Assembly: GCA_946478755.1 (NCBI GenBank)
Contig: CAMLDJ010000046.1
Location: forward strand, 1-27,451
Length of the DNA: 27,451 bases
Direction: 5' to 3'
Source: an uncultured Pedobacter sp.
GTDB taxonomy: Bacteria > Bacteroidota > Bacteroidia > Sphingobacteriales > Sphingobacteriaceae
Part shown: positions 16,645 through 24,275 of the stretch, piece by piece
Layout: each line of letters opens with the position of its first letter
Numbering within the stretch: position 1 is the first letter of the stretch
Made by a program: the position numbers and the translations under genes
Notes under the pieces: generated by a model
Database searches by the model: none
What the model was told of the DNA's origin: nothing
What the model saw: the letters and a program-made list of their open reading frames with translations, nothing else

Positions 16645-16926
16645 TTACTGGCAGACTTCTAAATTCTGAGTTATCATTCTACGAACCTTTGTAACACCCT
16701 GATGAACCAAATGATTTCTTTGCAAAATGCCCCCTGATCCGCGATACATTCCCCAACTGGCCAAGTAAAAACCAAGTTCAGGTGCATGGTCGGAAGTTTT
16801 TAATATACCATTGAAAGCATCCCGACATCTGTCCCAGCTATGGTAGCGGCTATATTTATCTGCTACGGCTATTTCTATGTATTTTTCAATAACTCCGATA
16901 ATATCCTGTTTTGCTATCATGTCCAT
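16645..16926 (-). CDS. Short protein of unknown function, probably C-terminally truncated
   Basis: The frame opens further upstream, but the ATG at 16926 lies one base after the TGA of the preceding gene, so I place the start there (MDMIAKQDIIGVIE, 93 aa). The sequence KYSRYHSWDRCRDAF and LGFYLASWGMYRGSGG resembles, from memory, the N-terminal half of a family of about 200-aa bacterial proteins of unknown function. Here it stops soon afterwards with an unrelated-looking tail (ITQNLEVCQ), so I suspect truncation. It is 34 bp upstream of the SIR2-propeller gene in the same operon. It could be a functional short version; no catalytic motif is visible. Confidence 0.5.
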   Translation of the reverse strand: MDMIAKQDIIGVIEKYIEIAVADKYSRYHSWDRCRDAFNGILKTSDHAPELGFYLASWGMYRGSGGILQRNHLVHQGVTKVRRMITQNLEVCQ

Positions 16927-16927
16927 A

Positions 16928-17578
16928 TCAAGTGAAATACTCTTCCTCACTTTCATTATTGCCACTCCCATCAGCAATGACATTGACACCGTTCAGGTCA
17001 AAATAACCGGGAGTGATATGTTGAGCAGAAAATTCAGTAGATTCAAAAAACTTTCTGGCACCGCTATATTCATCATAGGCAAACAGCAATATCTGAAGGT
17101 TCGCCATTTTGCCAATCCCAAGCACATGGTCAAGCGTTAGCTTGTGATCAGCGGCTAAATCCTGTGTAGTCTGATCAAAAACAGGTTTTTGAAAGTAATC
17201 GCAGTCAAAAGCCTTAATTTCAAAAACGGGTCTGACATTCCTGATCCCTAATCTGTTCACCGGTCTAACAATTGCCAGCTTATGATAAGCCAAGGAGCTA
17301 ATCGGAATGTAGATTACCTCCCAGTTTCCCCGGATTTCCTTTCTAAGCCCCTTGATCCTGACCCTAACAACGACCTCAACATCAATCATGTTCCTGCGGC
17401 CGATGTTCTCAAATTTGAAACGGTACTTATATCCGGATGGATTTTCGATAGTAGGAATTTTACTGATTGAACCAGAGAACCGAATCTTTGGTGTGAGTAC
17501 CCTGAAGGTATACCACCACACCGCGTAAGAAGCAGCAACCCCAGTTACAGTACTGATTACACCATCTATAAAGGTCAT
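16928..17578 (-). CDS. Membrane-anchored beta-rich protein of unknown function
   Basis: I place the start at the ATG at 17578 (MTFIDGVISTVTG); an upstream ATG at 17593 adds five residues. One N-terminal transmembrane segment (about residues 5-24, VISTVTGVAASYAVWWY) precedes a beta-rich domain with RFKFENIGRRNMIDVEVVVRV, a pattern seen in immunoglobulin-like and CARDB-like folds. Residues about 100-200 contain a cysteine (FDCDYF), a helical stretch and a polar tail. It is the first gene of the minus-strand operon and its stop nearly overlaps the next start, so it is translated with the SIR2 partner genes. It could tether or sense at the membrane for the SIR2 effector; that role is inferred from operon context only. 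A weak -7-like TACCTTTT lies at 17639-17632. Confidence 0.65.
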   Translation of the reverse strand: MTFIDGVISTVTGVAASYAVWWYTFRVLTPKIRFSGSISKIPTIENPSGYKYRFKFENIGRRNMIDVEVVVRVRIKGLRKEIRGNWEVIYIPISSLAYHKLAIVRPVNRLGIRNVRPVFEIKAFDCDYFQKPVFDQTTQDLAADHKLTLDHVLGIGKMANLQILLFAYDEYSGARKFFESTEFSAQHITPGYFDLNGVNVIADGSGNNESEEEYFT

Positions 17579-17670
17579 AAGCAAAAAAATCAAACGTTAA
17601 TAGTAACTCTAAAATACGCTATTCTGGGACAAAAAGGTAATCTATACAGAGTCACTTCCTAATTAACATT

Positions 17671-17755
17671 TTATTTACGTTCTGGGAGCACTAAATTCGC
17701 CAATAACCTCAAATCATGCAGGAAAAGGTTCGAAATAAGTACAGGGAGGACGACT
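17671..17755 (-). pseudogene. Third recombinase-tail remnant (last about 28 codons) at the end of cassette II
   Basis: The minus frame between stops (17758-17756 and 17673-17671) reads VVLPVLISNLFLHDLRLLA then NLVLPERK and a TAA. Over the aligned 24 codons it differs from the 13831 copy by eight synonymous changes, three amino-acid changes and a TAA/TGA stop swap, so the tail evolved as protein-coding sequence. It overlaps the 17681-17760 copy of the 80-bp direct repeat, 3,840 bp from its partner. The rest of 17594-17680 holds only the operon leader. Confidence 0.6.
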
Positions 17756-17776
17756 TAAAGACTATCAACAGTCGGT

Positions 17777-17812
17777 AAAACCCCTTAAATCGTATGATTT
17801 AGGGGGTTTTTT
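17777..17812 (+). terminator. Strong rho-independent terminator beyond cassette II
   Basis: A 15-bp stem (17777-17791 with 17796-17810, one G-T wobble) and GTAT loop run into a T-rich stretch (TTTTTT at 17807-17812). It lies 20 bp after the last att-like repeat and could be the original terminator of the tRNA-Pro transcript displaced by the island. The AAAA at the 5' end also allows bidirectional action. Confidence 0.75.
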
Positions 17813-17867
17813 ATTTTTACTACCCTCCGGTTTATTCAAGTAAAATCAAGATAAATTAGACCTATTC

Positions 17868-17901
17868 GGTGACCAATTTTAGTTTCTTACTTTTGGTCGC
17901 C
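17868..17901. repeat. Inverted repeat upstream of the integrase fragment
   Basis: GGTGACCAA (17868-17876) and TTGGTCGCC (17893-17901) form an 8-of-9 inverted repeat with a 16-nt loop. It sits in the 240-bp gene-free stretch before the integrase remnant and could be a recombinase arm site or an operator. There is little else in 17813-18020 beyond AT-rich DNA. Confidence 0.3.
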
Positions 17902-18020
17902 AAAAACACTTTAAGTGACTGATATTCAATTAATTGATTAATTTATTTTGATGCCTTTTTTAGCTCTTTAATTCCGGTTTTCTGCTTTATTGTGAGACCC
18001 AATTTTAAAGACACTAAAAA

Positions 18021-18048
18021 TGGTATCAAAAGGTGCTTTTTGGAACCA
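18021..18048. promoter_or_regulatory. Imperfect palindrome just upstream of integrase start
   Basis: TGGTATCAAAA (18021-18031) and TTTTTGGAACCA (18037-18048) are near inverted repeats around GGTGC, 13 bp before the ATG at 18062. The position suits an autoregulatory or recombinase-binding site of a tyrosine integrase. Assigned by position only. Confidence 0.35.
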
Positions 18049-18061
18049 TTAATTGATAAAT

Positions 18062-18373
18062 ATGAATACATTAAACAACAGCTTTGCGGTAACCTTTTTC
18101 ATCAAAAGGTACAAAGCGAACAAAGACGGACTTTGCCCAATAGTAGCCCGTATTACCGTAAACGGTAAAAGACTGGAAATATATTTAAAACGTACTATTC
18201 ACCCGGACAACTGGAATACCGCCAAAGGGACCATTCGCGGAACACGTGAAGAAGTGATCAAATTCAACCAGTATCTTGACCGTTTTAAAGCAACGATAGT
18301 AGCTGATTATCAGGATATGTTCCTGCAAAAGAAGCTTATTACAAAATTTCACTATGAAACATTTTCAGGGTAA
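18062..18373 (+). pseudogene. Tyrosine integrase, N-terminal arm-binding fragment only
   Basis: The ATG at 18062 gives MNTLNNSFAVTFFIKRYKAN, then GLCPIVARITVNGKRLEI and HPDNWNTAKGTIRG. This is the N-terminal arm-DNA-binding domain (PF17293 type) of Bacteroidetes integrases, normally about 400 aa. Homology ends around codon 93 (QKKLIT); the last residues come from the antisense of a coupling-protein gene end that begins at 18339. The core-binding and catalytic domains (R-H-R-Y) are absent, so it cannot recombine. The start of the fragment is intact, so the break came from a deletion joining it to another part of the element. Confidence 0.8.
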
Positions 18374-18452
18374 TCTTTTCGTCAGGGTTGTCCGCAACTA
18401 TCCCTACGAATTCCCCGGAAGATAATGAGGCAATTTTCGCTGCGTTTTCACA
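18339..18452 (-). pseudogene. C-terminal remnant of a conjugative coupling protein (TraG/MobC, VirD4-type)
   Basis: Minus-strand translation gives CENAAKIASLSSGEF, VGIVADNPDEKIT, then LKMFHSEIL and a TAA at 18341-18339. A preceding in-frame TGA at 18455-18453 limits the readable part to 37 codons. The 'SSGEFVG-VADNP' and 'LK-FH-EI' strings are those I associate with the extreme C-terminus of TraG/MobC coupling ATPases of Bacteroidetes conjugative elements. It is joined tail-to-tail with the integrase fragment, so an internal deletion removed nearly all of an integrative conjugative element. The family call rests on memory of the motif. Confidence 0.55.
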
Positions 18453-18736
18453 TCACCCGGTTTAATCAGCCTAGGGCATTGCAGATTGGAAGATTTCAAA
18501 ACTCAATACTCGATGTAAGTAATAGTCATTTGCACCAATCCGGCCATCTCGGACAGATTCGGTGCGCCAAAATTAGCACCGGCATGAACACGTTCTTGCA
18601 AAAATCAACGTCGCGGATTTGCATGTTTATTTAATCATCATTAAGTTCGTACAAAATAGGAGTCCATCGAGCTGTTAATTAATTCTTCATTAATGAATCT
18701 ATTTACTGTCATCCTAAACTGGGTGAAAACCATATC
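18453..18736. other. Gene-free stretch before the sigma factor, with a 12-bp palindrome
   Basis: Minus-strand bases 18480-18620 include a 33-codon frame (VHAGANFGAPNLSEMAGL) that may be another decayed element gene; I cannot identify it. TTCATTAATGAA at 18686-18697 is a perfect 12-bp palindrome about 40 bp before the sigma factor start and is a possible operator. Nothing else is recognised. Confidence 0.35.
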
Positions 18737-19321
18737 ATGAGGCGTCAAGGAATTGTTTTAACTTATGAAGATTGGACTCGTTTTGTAGAGGGTGACGAAC
18801 GCATCTTTAGTAAAATCTTTGATGAATATTACGATGTGATCTTTCAAAAGGTGTTTAGGTTTTGTCAGTGCAAGGAGGAAGCCGAAGAAATTACCCAAGA
18901 GGCGTTTATCAAGCTCTTTATCAATAAGACTAATATTCAGGATAGTGAAGGATTATTTCCTTATTTATATATTACAGCTAAACGGCTCGCCATTTCTTTC
19001 TACCGAAAAAAAGTGGTCAGGGAGGAGTATAGCGCTGAACTGATTAGAAATTGGAGCGAGAATGATCAGCCTTTCGAGTCTGCCTTAGATAATAAATATT
19101 TAAAAGATATCCTTAACAAAGTCCTGGATGAACTGCCTCCGCAACAACAGTTAGTTTACCGGATGAATAAGCTGGAAGATTATTCATATCAGGAGATAGC
19201 TGAAAAGATTGGTCTTTCCAAAAATACGGTAAGAAATCACTTGAGTTTAGCCTCTAAGTTTATCCGGGTTAGATTAGAAAAATTACTCTTCTTAGTTATT
19301 TTGATAAAAAATATTTTTTGA
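18737..19321 (+). CDS. ECF RNA polymerase sigma-70 factor (Bacteroidetes PUL type)
   Basis: The 194-aa product has sigma region 2 (FSKIFDEYYDVIFQKVF at 24-40, EAEEITQEAFIKLF at 48-61) and region 4 helix-turn-helix (LPPQQQLVYRMNKLEDYS, YQEIAEKIGLSKNTVRNHL at 151-169). Its length is typical for sigma factors linked to FecR/SusC sets. It is held inactive by the FecR protein 46 bp downstream and released when the STN-type SusC binds its substrate, then directs transcription of the locus. The C-terminus ends in a hydrophobic run (LLFLVILIKNIF), common in this subgroup. It is the first gene after the island scar, so its native promoter lies close to the deletion junction. Confidence 0.93.
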   Translation: MRRQGIVLTYEDWTRFVEGDERIFSKIFDEYYDVIFQKVFRFCQCKEEAEEITQEAFIKLFINKTNIQDSEGLFPYLYITAKRLAISFYRKKVVREEYSAELIRNWSENDQPFESALDNKYLKDILNKVLDELPPQQQLVYRMNKLEDYSYQEIAEKIGLSKNTVRNHLSLASKFIRVRLEKLLFLVILIKNIF

Positions 19322-19367
19322 TTGGTACATTATCTCGTTCTAAGCGTGTACTTAATAAAGACACACG

Positions 19368-20582
19368 ATGGACAAGGATGAATTCAAGCGCCTGTTTAAA
19401 CGATACCAACATAAACAATGTACTTCAGCTGAGTTAAAAAGCCTCCTTTCGTTCGTCGAAAGTGATGAGGCAATAAATGTTCTGGAAGATGTTTGGGAAG
19501 AAATACAGCGCGAAGAAAGCGAGCTTCACCCCCTTGTAAGCTCAGACAGCAAGCTAGTTTATCAAAATATACTAAAAGACAGCCGCTTCTCAACAACTGA
19601 ACCAAAGTCGCTGTATACGCCTAAATGGTATCATAATAATCGTGTATGGCTGCAGGTAGCGGCTACAGTTGTTATTGTCTCCGGTATGTTCTGGTTAGTG
19701 GCAAAACAACAGTGGCCGGCATCGAAGAACCCAATAACCGTAAACCGGGCCATAGAAGTTGTAGTACCCGGACGTGAGCAGGCCAGGATCATTTTTGACG
19801 ACGGAAGTTCCCTCGATCTGAACAAGATTGAAGGGGATACGGTAATAAAGCGCGAAGGAATTACTATAGTGAAAGAAAAAGACGGGTTAGTTCGTTATCG
19901 CGCTAGTGCGGCGGCCAACTATGATGGTAAGCCGAGATACAATACTATTATTACGCCAAAAGGTGGAGAATATCGTGTAGAACTGCCGGATGGTTCACAT
20001 GTATGGCTTAATGCGCAAACTTCCCTGCGGTATCCTGTTAATTTCCATGGAAAAGTAAGACAAGTAGAATTAGACGGTGAAGCTTATTTCCAGGTGACCA
20101 AGTATTTACATAAAGGCCATCATTTACCATTTGTGATCCACACCGGCAATCAGAGACTGGAGGTAATGGGAACTGTCTTTAACATCAATAGTTTTAATAA
20201 TATAACCACAACTCTCATAGAAGGAAAGGTAAAGTTGCAGGCTTTAAAAGGGAATGGCCAGCAGACGTTCCTTCTTCCAAATGAACAGTCGGTTTACCGA
20301 GAAGACTCTGGTAAATTTACTATCACTGAGGTTGACCCCCTTTATGCCACGTCCTGGAGAAACGGCAATTTTTCCTTCGACAAAGCAACAATCCATGAGG
20401 TGATGGGGAGTATCGGTCGTTGGTATGATGTAGATGTGGAATATAAAGGACGATTTGTGAATAATTATTTCTCGGGTACGATTTCCAAGTTTGAAGATAT
20501 CGATAAACTGCTCGAAACCATTGCATTAACAGGTGGAGTTCACTTTAAACGGGAAGGAAGGAGGATAATAGTAAGGAAATAA
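19368..20582 (+). CDS. FecR-family anti-sigma factor / transmembrane signal transducer
   Basis: The 404-aa product has a cytoplasmic N-terminal region (1-90, sigma-binding, with FKRLFKRYQHKQCTSAEL), one transmembrane helix (about 94-112, LQVAATVVIVSGMFWLVA), a periplasmic FecR domain (about 195-290, GGEYRVELPDGSHVWLNA and GEAYFQVTK) and a C-terminal DUF4974 domain (about 333-403, GNFSFDKATIHEVMGSIGRWY). This is the standard order. It receives the signal from the STN domain of the SusC-like receptor 105 bp downstream and controls the upstream sigma factor. All expected parts are present, so the regulatory relay should be functional. Confidence 0.93.
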   Translation: MDKDEFKRLFKRYQHKQCTSAELKSLLSFVESDEAINVLEDVWEEIQREESELHPLVSSDSKLVYQNILKDSRFSTTEPKSLYTPKWYHNNRVWLQVAATVVIVSGMFWLVAKQQWPASKNPITVNRAIEVVVPGREQARIIFDDGSSLDLNKIEGDTVIKREGITIVKEKDGLVRYRASAAANYDGKPRYNTIITPKGGEYRVELPDGSHVWLNAQTSLRYPVNFHGKVRQVELDGEAYFQVTKYLHKGHHLPFVIHTGNQRLEVMGTVFNINSFNNITTTLIEGKVKLQALKGNGQQTFLLPNEQSVYREDSGKFTITEVDPLYATSWRNGNFSFDKATIHEVMGSIGRWYDVDVEYKGRFVNNYFSGTISKFEDIDKLLETIALTGGVHFKREGRRIIVRK

Positions 20583-20598
20583 ATTTTTACTAAAAAAA

Positions 20599-20625
20599 TT
20601 CAGGAGGGCGGCAACCACTCCTGAA
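20599..20625 (+). promoter_or_regulatory. Leader hairpin between fecR and susC-like genes
   Basis: A perfect 8-bp stem (TTCAGGAG 20599-20606, CTCCTGAA 20618-20625) has an 11-nt GC-rich loop. On the minus strand it is followed by seven T, so it could end antisense transcripts. On the plus strand there is no T run, and it may be an attenuating or mRNA-stabilising hairpin in the susC leader. Confidence 0.45.
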
Positions 20626-20686
20626 CTGTCGAAAAACGACCTCGATTGAAAATAGACGTGAAATCATTAATAATCAATCAATACAA

Positions 20687-23600
20687 ATGTATAAAAAAAA
20701 ATGCGGTGAGCGACTTCGTTCTAAATGGTGCGCTCTAAATAAAATATCAATTTTGATGAAGTTATCTTTGGTTATACCCTTGCTGCTGGCTGCAAATTTG
20801 CAGGTAAGCGCTTTTGTCTTCGGACAAACCATAACCATAAAGAAAAGCAATATTAGCTTAACTCAATTCCTCAAAGAAGTACAAAAACAAAGCGGGTATA
20901 ATATATTTTACAATGAATCGCTTATGTCCGCCGGACAGCGTTTTGATGTAGCGTTTGAAAAGATACCCTTTCAATCAGCTTTACAGAATGTTCTGGACCG
21001 ATATCAGCTGAATTATAAAATTGTTGACAAAAATATTATTTTAAGCAAAAAGGACATTTTTTTAAATGCCTATGTCTCGCAACACCCCATTAGCGGCAAA
21101 GTAGTGGATGAGCAGGGTAACCCACTCGCCGGTGTTACCGTCACTTCGCTGGCTGATGGTAGCCAAACGGTAACTAAAGAAGACGGTGGATTTAGTCTGC
21201 AACTCAAAGATGATGCTGCGACATTGCGTTTCTCAATGATCGGATTTACCACAAAAGAAGTGAGGGTTAGTAACGAGACTAACTTAGTGGTGCAGATGGA
21301 AATTGCTTTCGCACAAATGTCCGAAGTTGTTGTAGTGGGTTATGGTACACAAAAAAAGGAGCACTTAACAGGTGCAATTACCGTGGTGGACTCGAAATTA
21401 CTGCAAAGCCGGCCTGCCGCTAACGTATCGTCCCTTTTGCAGGGTACTGTGCCTAACTTACAGGTTAAATTTTCAACTGGTCGCCCTGGGGCTACGGGAA
21501 ACTTTAACATTCGGGGCATCAACTCCATCTCAAGCAATGCCTCACCTTTAGTGATCATTGATGGTTTTGAAGGGGATATTAACCGGATAAATCCCAATGA
21601 TGTTGAATCCGTTACGGTATTGAAAGATGCATCCTCGGCGGCAGTGTATGGGGCCAGGGCATCATACGGCGTGATATTGGTAACCACTAAAAAAGGAGAC
21701 AAGTCGCGTGCTGCAATTTCATATTCCGCACAAACGTCTGTGAGCGCACCGACTACTTCTACCGACTTTGAAACTAGGGGATACGACTGGGCTTTAATCA
21801 CCGACCAGTTTTTTTCATCGTATTCGGGAACGCCGTACACGAGATATACTGAGGAGGATTACAAACAACTGTTCCTCCGGAGAGATGATAAAACTGAACA
21901 TCCTGACCGACCATGGTTAACTATTCAGAACCGGGATGGCCGGGATAGTTACGTTTATTACGCCAACACCGACTGGTATCAACACCTGTTCAACACTCGT
22001 CGACCTATGCAGAGCCATAGCCTGAACATCAATGGAAGCTCTGAAAAGATTGATTACAATCTTTCCGGAAATTATTTCGACCAGGAAGGGATTTATCGCC
22101 AGAATCCCGATAATATTAAAACATATAACCTCCGGTCGAGGGTCAATTTCAAAGTAAAGTCATGGCTGGATATTAATACGAACTTATCTTATTTTACTTC
22201 TGCTTATAGTTTTCCGGGTTCAGGAAATGTAGAAAACGTTTTTAACAATTCAGCATTTCATGCGCCCGCCAGTTTTTTACCGGTAAATCCGGATGGAACT
22301 TCGGTGTATCAAACCAACCTTACCGCTTATAACCTGATGGATGGCCATGCGGCCCTGCTTAACTATGATAAACACCGCAATCTTGATAGAGTGAGTGAGT
22401 TTACGCCTACTATTGAAGCTGTTTTTAAACCGTTAAAAGGCCTCGATATCCGGACCAGTTACAGGTTCACTCATTATAACGATCAGGCGATGAACCGGTC
22501 GGTAAATATACCTTATTCAAAATTTCCGGGTGAAATACTTACCCTCACTTCGGGGATTGGTAATAACCGGTTGTTCGAATCTCAAATCAATCATCAGTAC
22601 CAGGCTCTGAATGCCTACGCTACCTATAGTAAAACGATCAAGGAAAATCACGACTTTAAAGTGATGGTCGGATATAACTATGAAACTAAACGCCTCAAAG
22701 ATATCAAGGTAGCCAGGAACGGTTTGTTAAGTAATGAATTAAGTGACTTTGAAATAGCAGCAGGCAGCGTGTCGGAAATCAACGGCGGACAAAACGAATA
22801 CGCGCTGTTCGGGACATTTTACCGGGCCAACTATGTTTACAAAGACAAATATCTGTTTGAAGCAGGGGGACGCTATGACGGCACCACCAGGTTTGCAAAA
22901 GGCCGGCGCTACGGTTTCTTTCCATCTTTTTCAGCAGGTTGGCGCATGGACAAAGAAGAGTTTTTTCAAAACTGGAATCAGGATGTGCTGAACGGTTTTA
23001 AGATCAGAGCCACTTATGGTTCATTGGGCAACCAACAGGTAGGGTACTATGATTATATCCAAACAATAAATGCTGGTAATACTGTAAATTATTCTTTTGG
23101 CGAAGGTTCGCTCGCGCCAGTTGCCACCGAAAGTGCCCCAAATTCACCTTCTCTAACCTGGGAAACGGTGAACTCGGGTAATTTAGGCCTCGACATTGAG
23201 CTGCTTAAATCAAGACTAACCTTTACTGGTGATATTTATCAGCGTGAAACGATGAATATGCTTACCGCAGGAAAGGCCATTCCATCGTATTACGGTACAA
23301 CTATTCCCAGAGAGAACGCTTCAGACCTGCTCACAAAGGGTTGGGAGATAAGCGTAACCTGGAATGACAAATTCAACCTGGCAGGTAAGAAATTTAGTTA
23401 TTATCTGGGCGCTGGTTTAGGAGATAATACCTCCAAAATTACTCGGTTTGACAATCCGAATAATAACCTGGCTAGTTTTTACGAGGGGCAAAACCTGGGG
23501 GACATATGGGGTTATGTAGTTAACGGATATTTTTTAACTGACCAGGAAGCTGCAACTTATCCTGTTGACCAGCGGTCGGTTAATACCATTATCAACTCGT

Positions 23601-24265
23601 CTGCTAAGGACAGGGGATTATTTGCCGGCGATTTGAAATTTGAAGATCTGGATGGCAACAACGTTATTTCTACAGGATCCAATACCTTAGATAATCCGGG
23701 CGACCGAAAAGTGATCGGAAATTCACTGCCCCGTTATAATTTTAATTTCAATACCGGGGGCAGCTGGAATAACATCGACCTGTCTGTATTTGTGCAGGGA
23801 GTAGGTAAGCAGGACTGGTATCCCGGTCATGAGGCTACTGTGTTCTGGGGACCATATTCACGACCTTATGCTACGTTTCTTCCAAGGGATTTTATGGACG
23901 ATGTATGGACTCCCGAAAATCCGAATGCTTATTTTCCGCGGCCCCGCGGGTTTATAGCATTAAGTAATGTCAACCGTTCCTTAGGTGTTGCCAATACAAA
24001 ATACCTGCAAAGCTTGATGTATGCGCGTGTGAAAAATATCACTCTGGGTTACTCGCTGCCGGGAAAAGTTATTTCTAAAGTTGGCCTTTCGCGCCTCCGG
24101 ATGTATGTGAGTGGCGAAAATTTGTTGACGTTTACCAAACTGCACAGTGACTACATTGATCCGGAACAGGCCTCTGCAGAAAACACCTACAATGTTTCAG
24201 CAAGCACAGCTAAAACCTATCCCTGGGCTAAAACATTCATGTTCGGTTTAGACGTAAGCTTTTAA
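20687..24265 (+). CDS. SusC/RagA-like TonB-dependent receptor with STN signalling domain
   Basis: The 1192-aa product has a long N-terminus with a hydrophobic signal (about 24-42). A secretin/TonB short N-terminal (STN) domain follows (48-122, SLTQFLKEVQKQSGYNIFYNE), then a carboxypeptidase-regulatory-like domain (135-205, ISGKVVDEQGNPLAGV). A TonB box region (VVVVGYGTQKKEHLTGAI, starting about 213) and plug (to about 335) precede a large beta-barrel ending in the aromatic-rich terminal strand MFGLDVSF. It imports oligosaccharides across the outer membrane with TonB energy. The STN domain marks it as the sensor that signals to the FecR protein. The SusD partner starts 10 bp later. Length and domain set are normal for the family. 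Confidence 0.96.
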   Translation: MYKKKCGERLRSKWCALNKISILMKLSLVIPLLLAANLQVSAFVFGQTITIKKSNISLTQFLKEVQKQSGYNIFYNESLMSAGQRFDVAFEKIPFQSALQNVLDRYQLNYKIVDKNIILSKKDIFLNAYVSQHPISGKVVDEQGNPLAGVTVTSLADGSQTVTKEDGGFSLQLKDDAATLRFSMIGFTTKEVRVSNETNLVVQMEIAFAQMSEVVVVGYGTQKKEHLTGAITVVDSKLLQSRPAANVSSLLQGTVPNLQVKFSTGRPGATGNFNIRGINSISSNASPLVIIDGFEGDINRINPNDVESVTVLKDASSAAVYGARASYGVILVTTKKGDKSRAAISYSAQTSVSAPTTSTDFETRGYDWALITDQFFSSYSGTPYTRYTEEDYKQLFLRRDDKTEHPDRPWLTIQNRDGRDSYVYYANTDWYQHLFNTRRPMQSHSLNINGSSEKIDYNLSGNYFDQEGIYRQNPDNIKTYNLRSRVNFKVKSWLDINTNLSYFTSAYSFPGSGNVENVFNNSAFHAPASFLPVNPDGTSVYQTNLTAYNLMDGHAALLNYDKHRNLDRVSEFTPTIEAVFKPLKGLDIRTSYRFTHYNDQAMNRSVNIPYSKFPGEILTLTSGIGNNRLFESQINHQYQALNAYATYSKTIKENHDFKVMVGYNYETKRLKDIKVARNGLLSNELSDFEIAAGSVSEINGGQNEYALFGTFYRANYVYKDKYLFEAGGRYDGTTRFAKGRRYGFFPSFSAGWRMDKEEFFQNWNQDVLNGFKIRATYGSLGNQQVGYYDYIQTINAGNTVNYSFGEGSLAPVATESAPNSPSLTWETVNSGNLGLDIELLKSRLTFTGDIYQRETMNMLTAGKAIPSYYGTTIPRENASDLLTKGWEISVTWNDKFNLAGKKFSYYLGAGLGDNTSKITRFDNPNNNLASFYEGQNLGDIWGYVVNGYFLTDQEAATYPVDQRSVNTIINSSAKDRGLFAGDLKFEDLDGNNVISTGSNTLDNPGDRKVIGNSLPRYNFNFNTGGSWNNIDLSVFVQGVGKQDWYPGHEATVFWGPYSRPYATFLPRDFMDDVWTPENPNAYFPRPRGFIALSNVNRSLGVANTKYLQSLMYARVKNITLGYSLPGKVISKVGLSRLRMYVSGENLLTFTKLHSDYIDPEQASAENTYNVSASTAKTYPWAKTFMFGLDVSF

Positions 24266-24275
24266 AATTAATCAC

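Noticed and set aside
13841..17760. CRISPR or other repeat array
   Set aside because: Only two imperfect copies 3.8 kb apart, without short regular spacers or cas genes.
18425..18634. 69-aa plus-strand frame in the island scar
   Set aside because: It overlaps the minus-strand coupling-protein remnant and shows no protein-like pattern.
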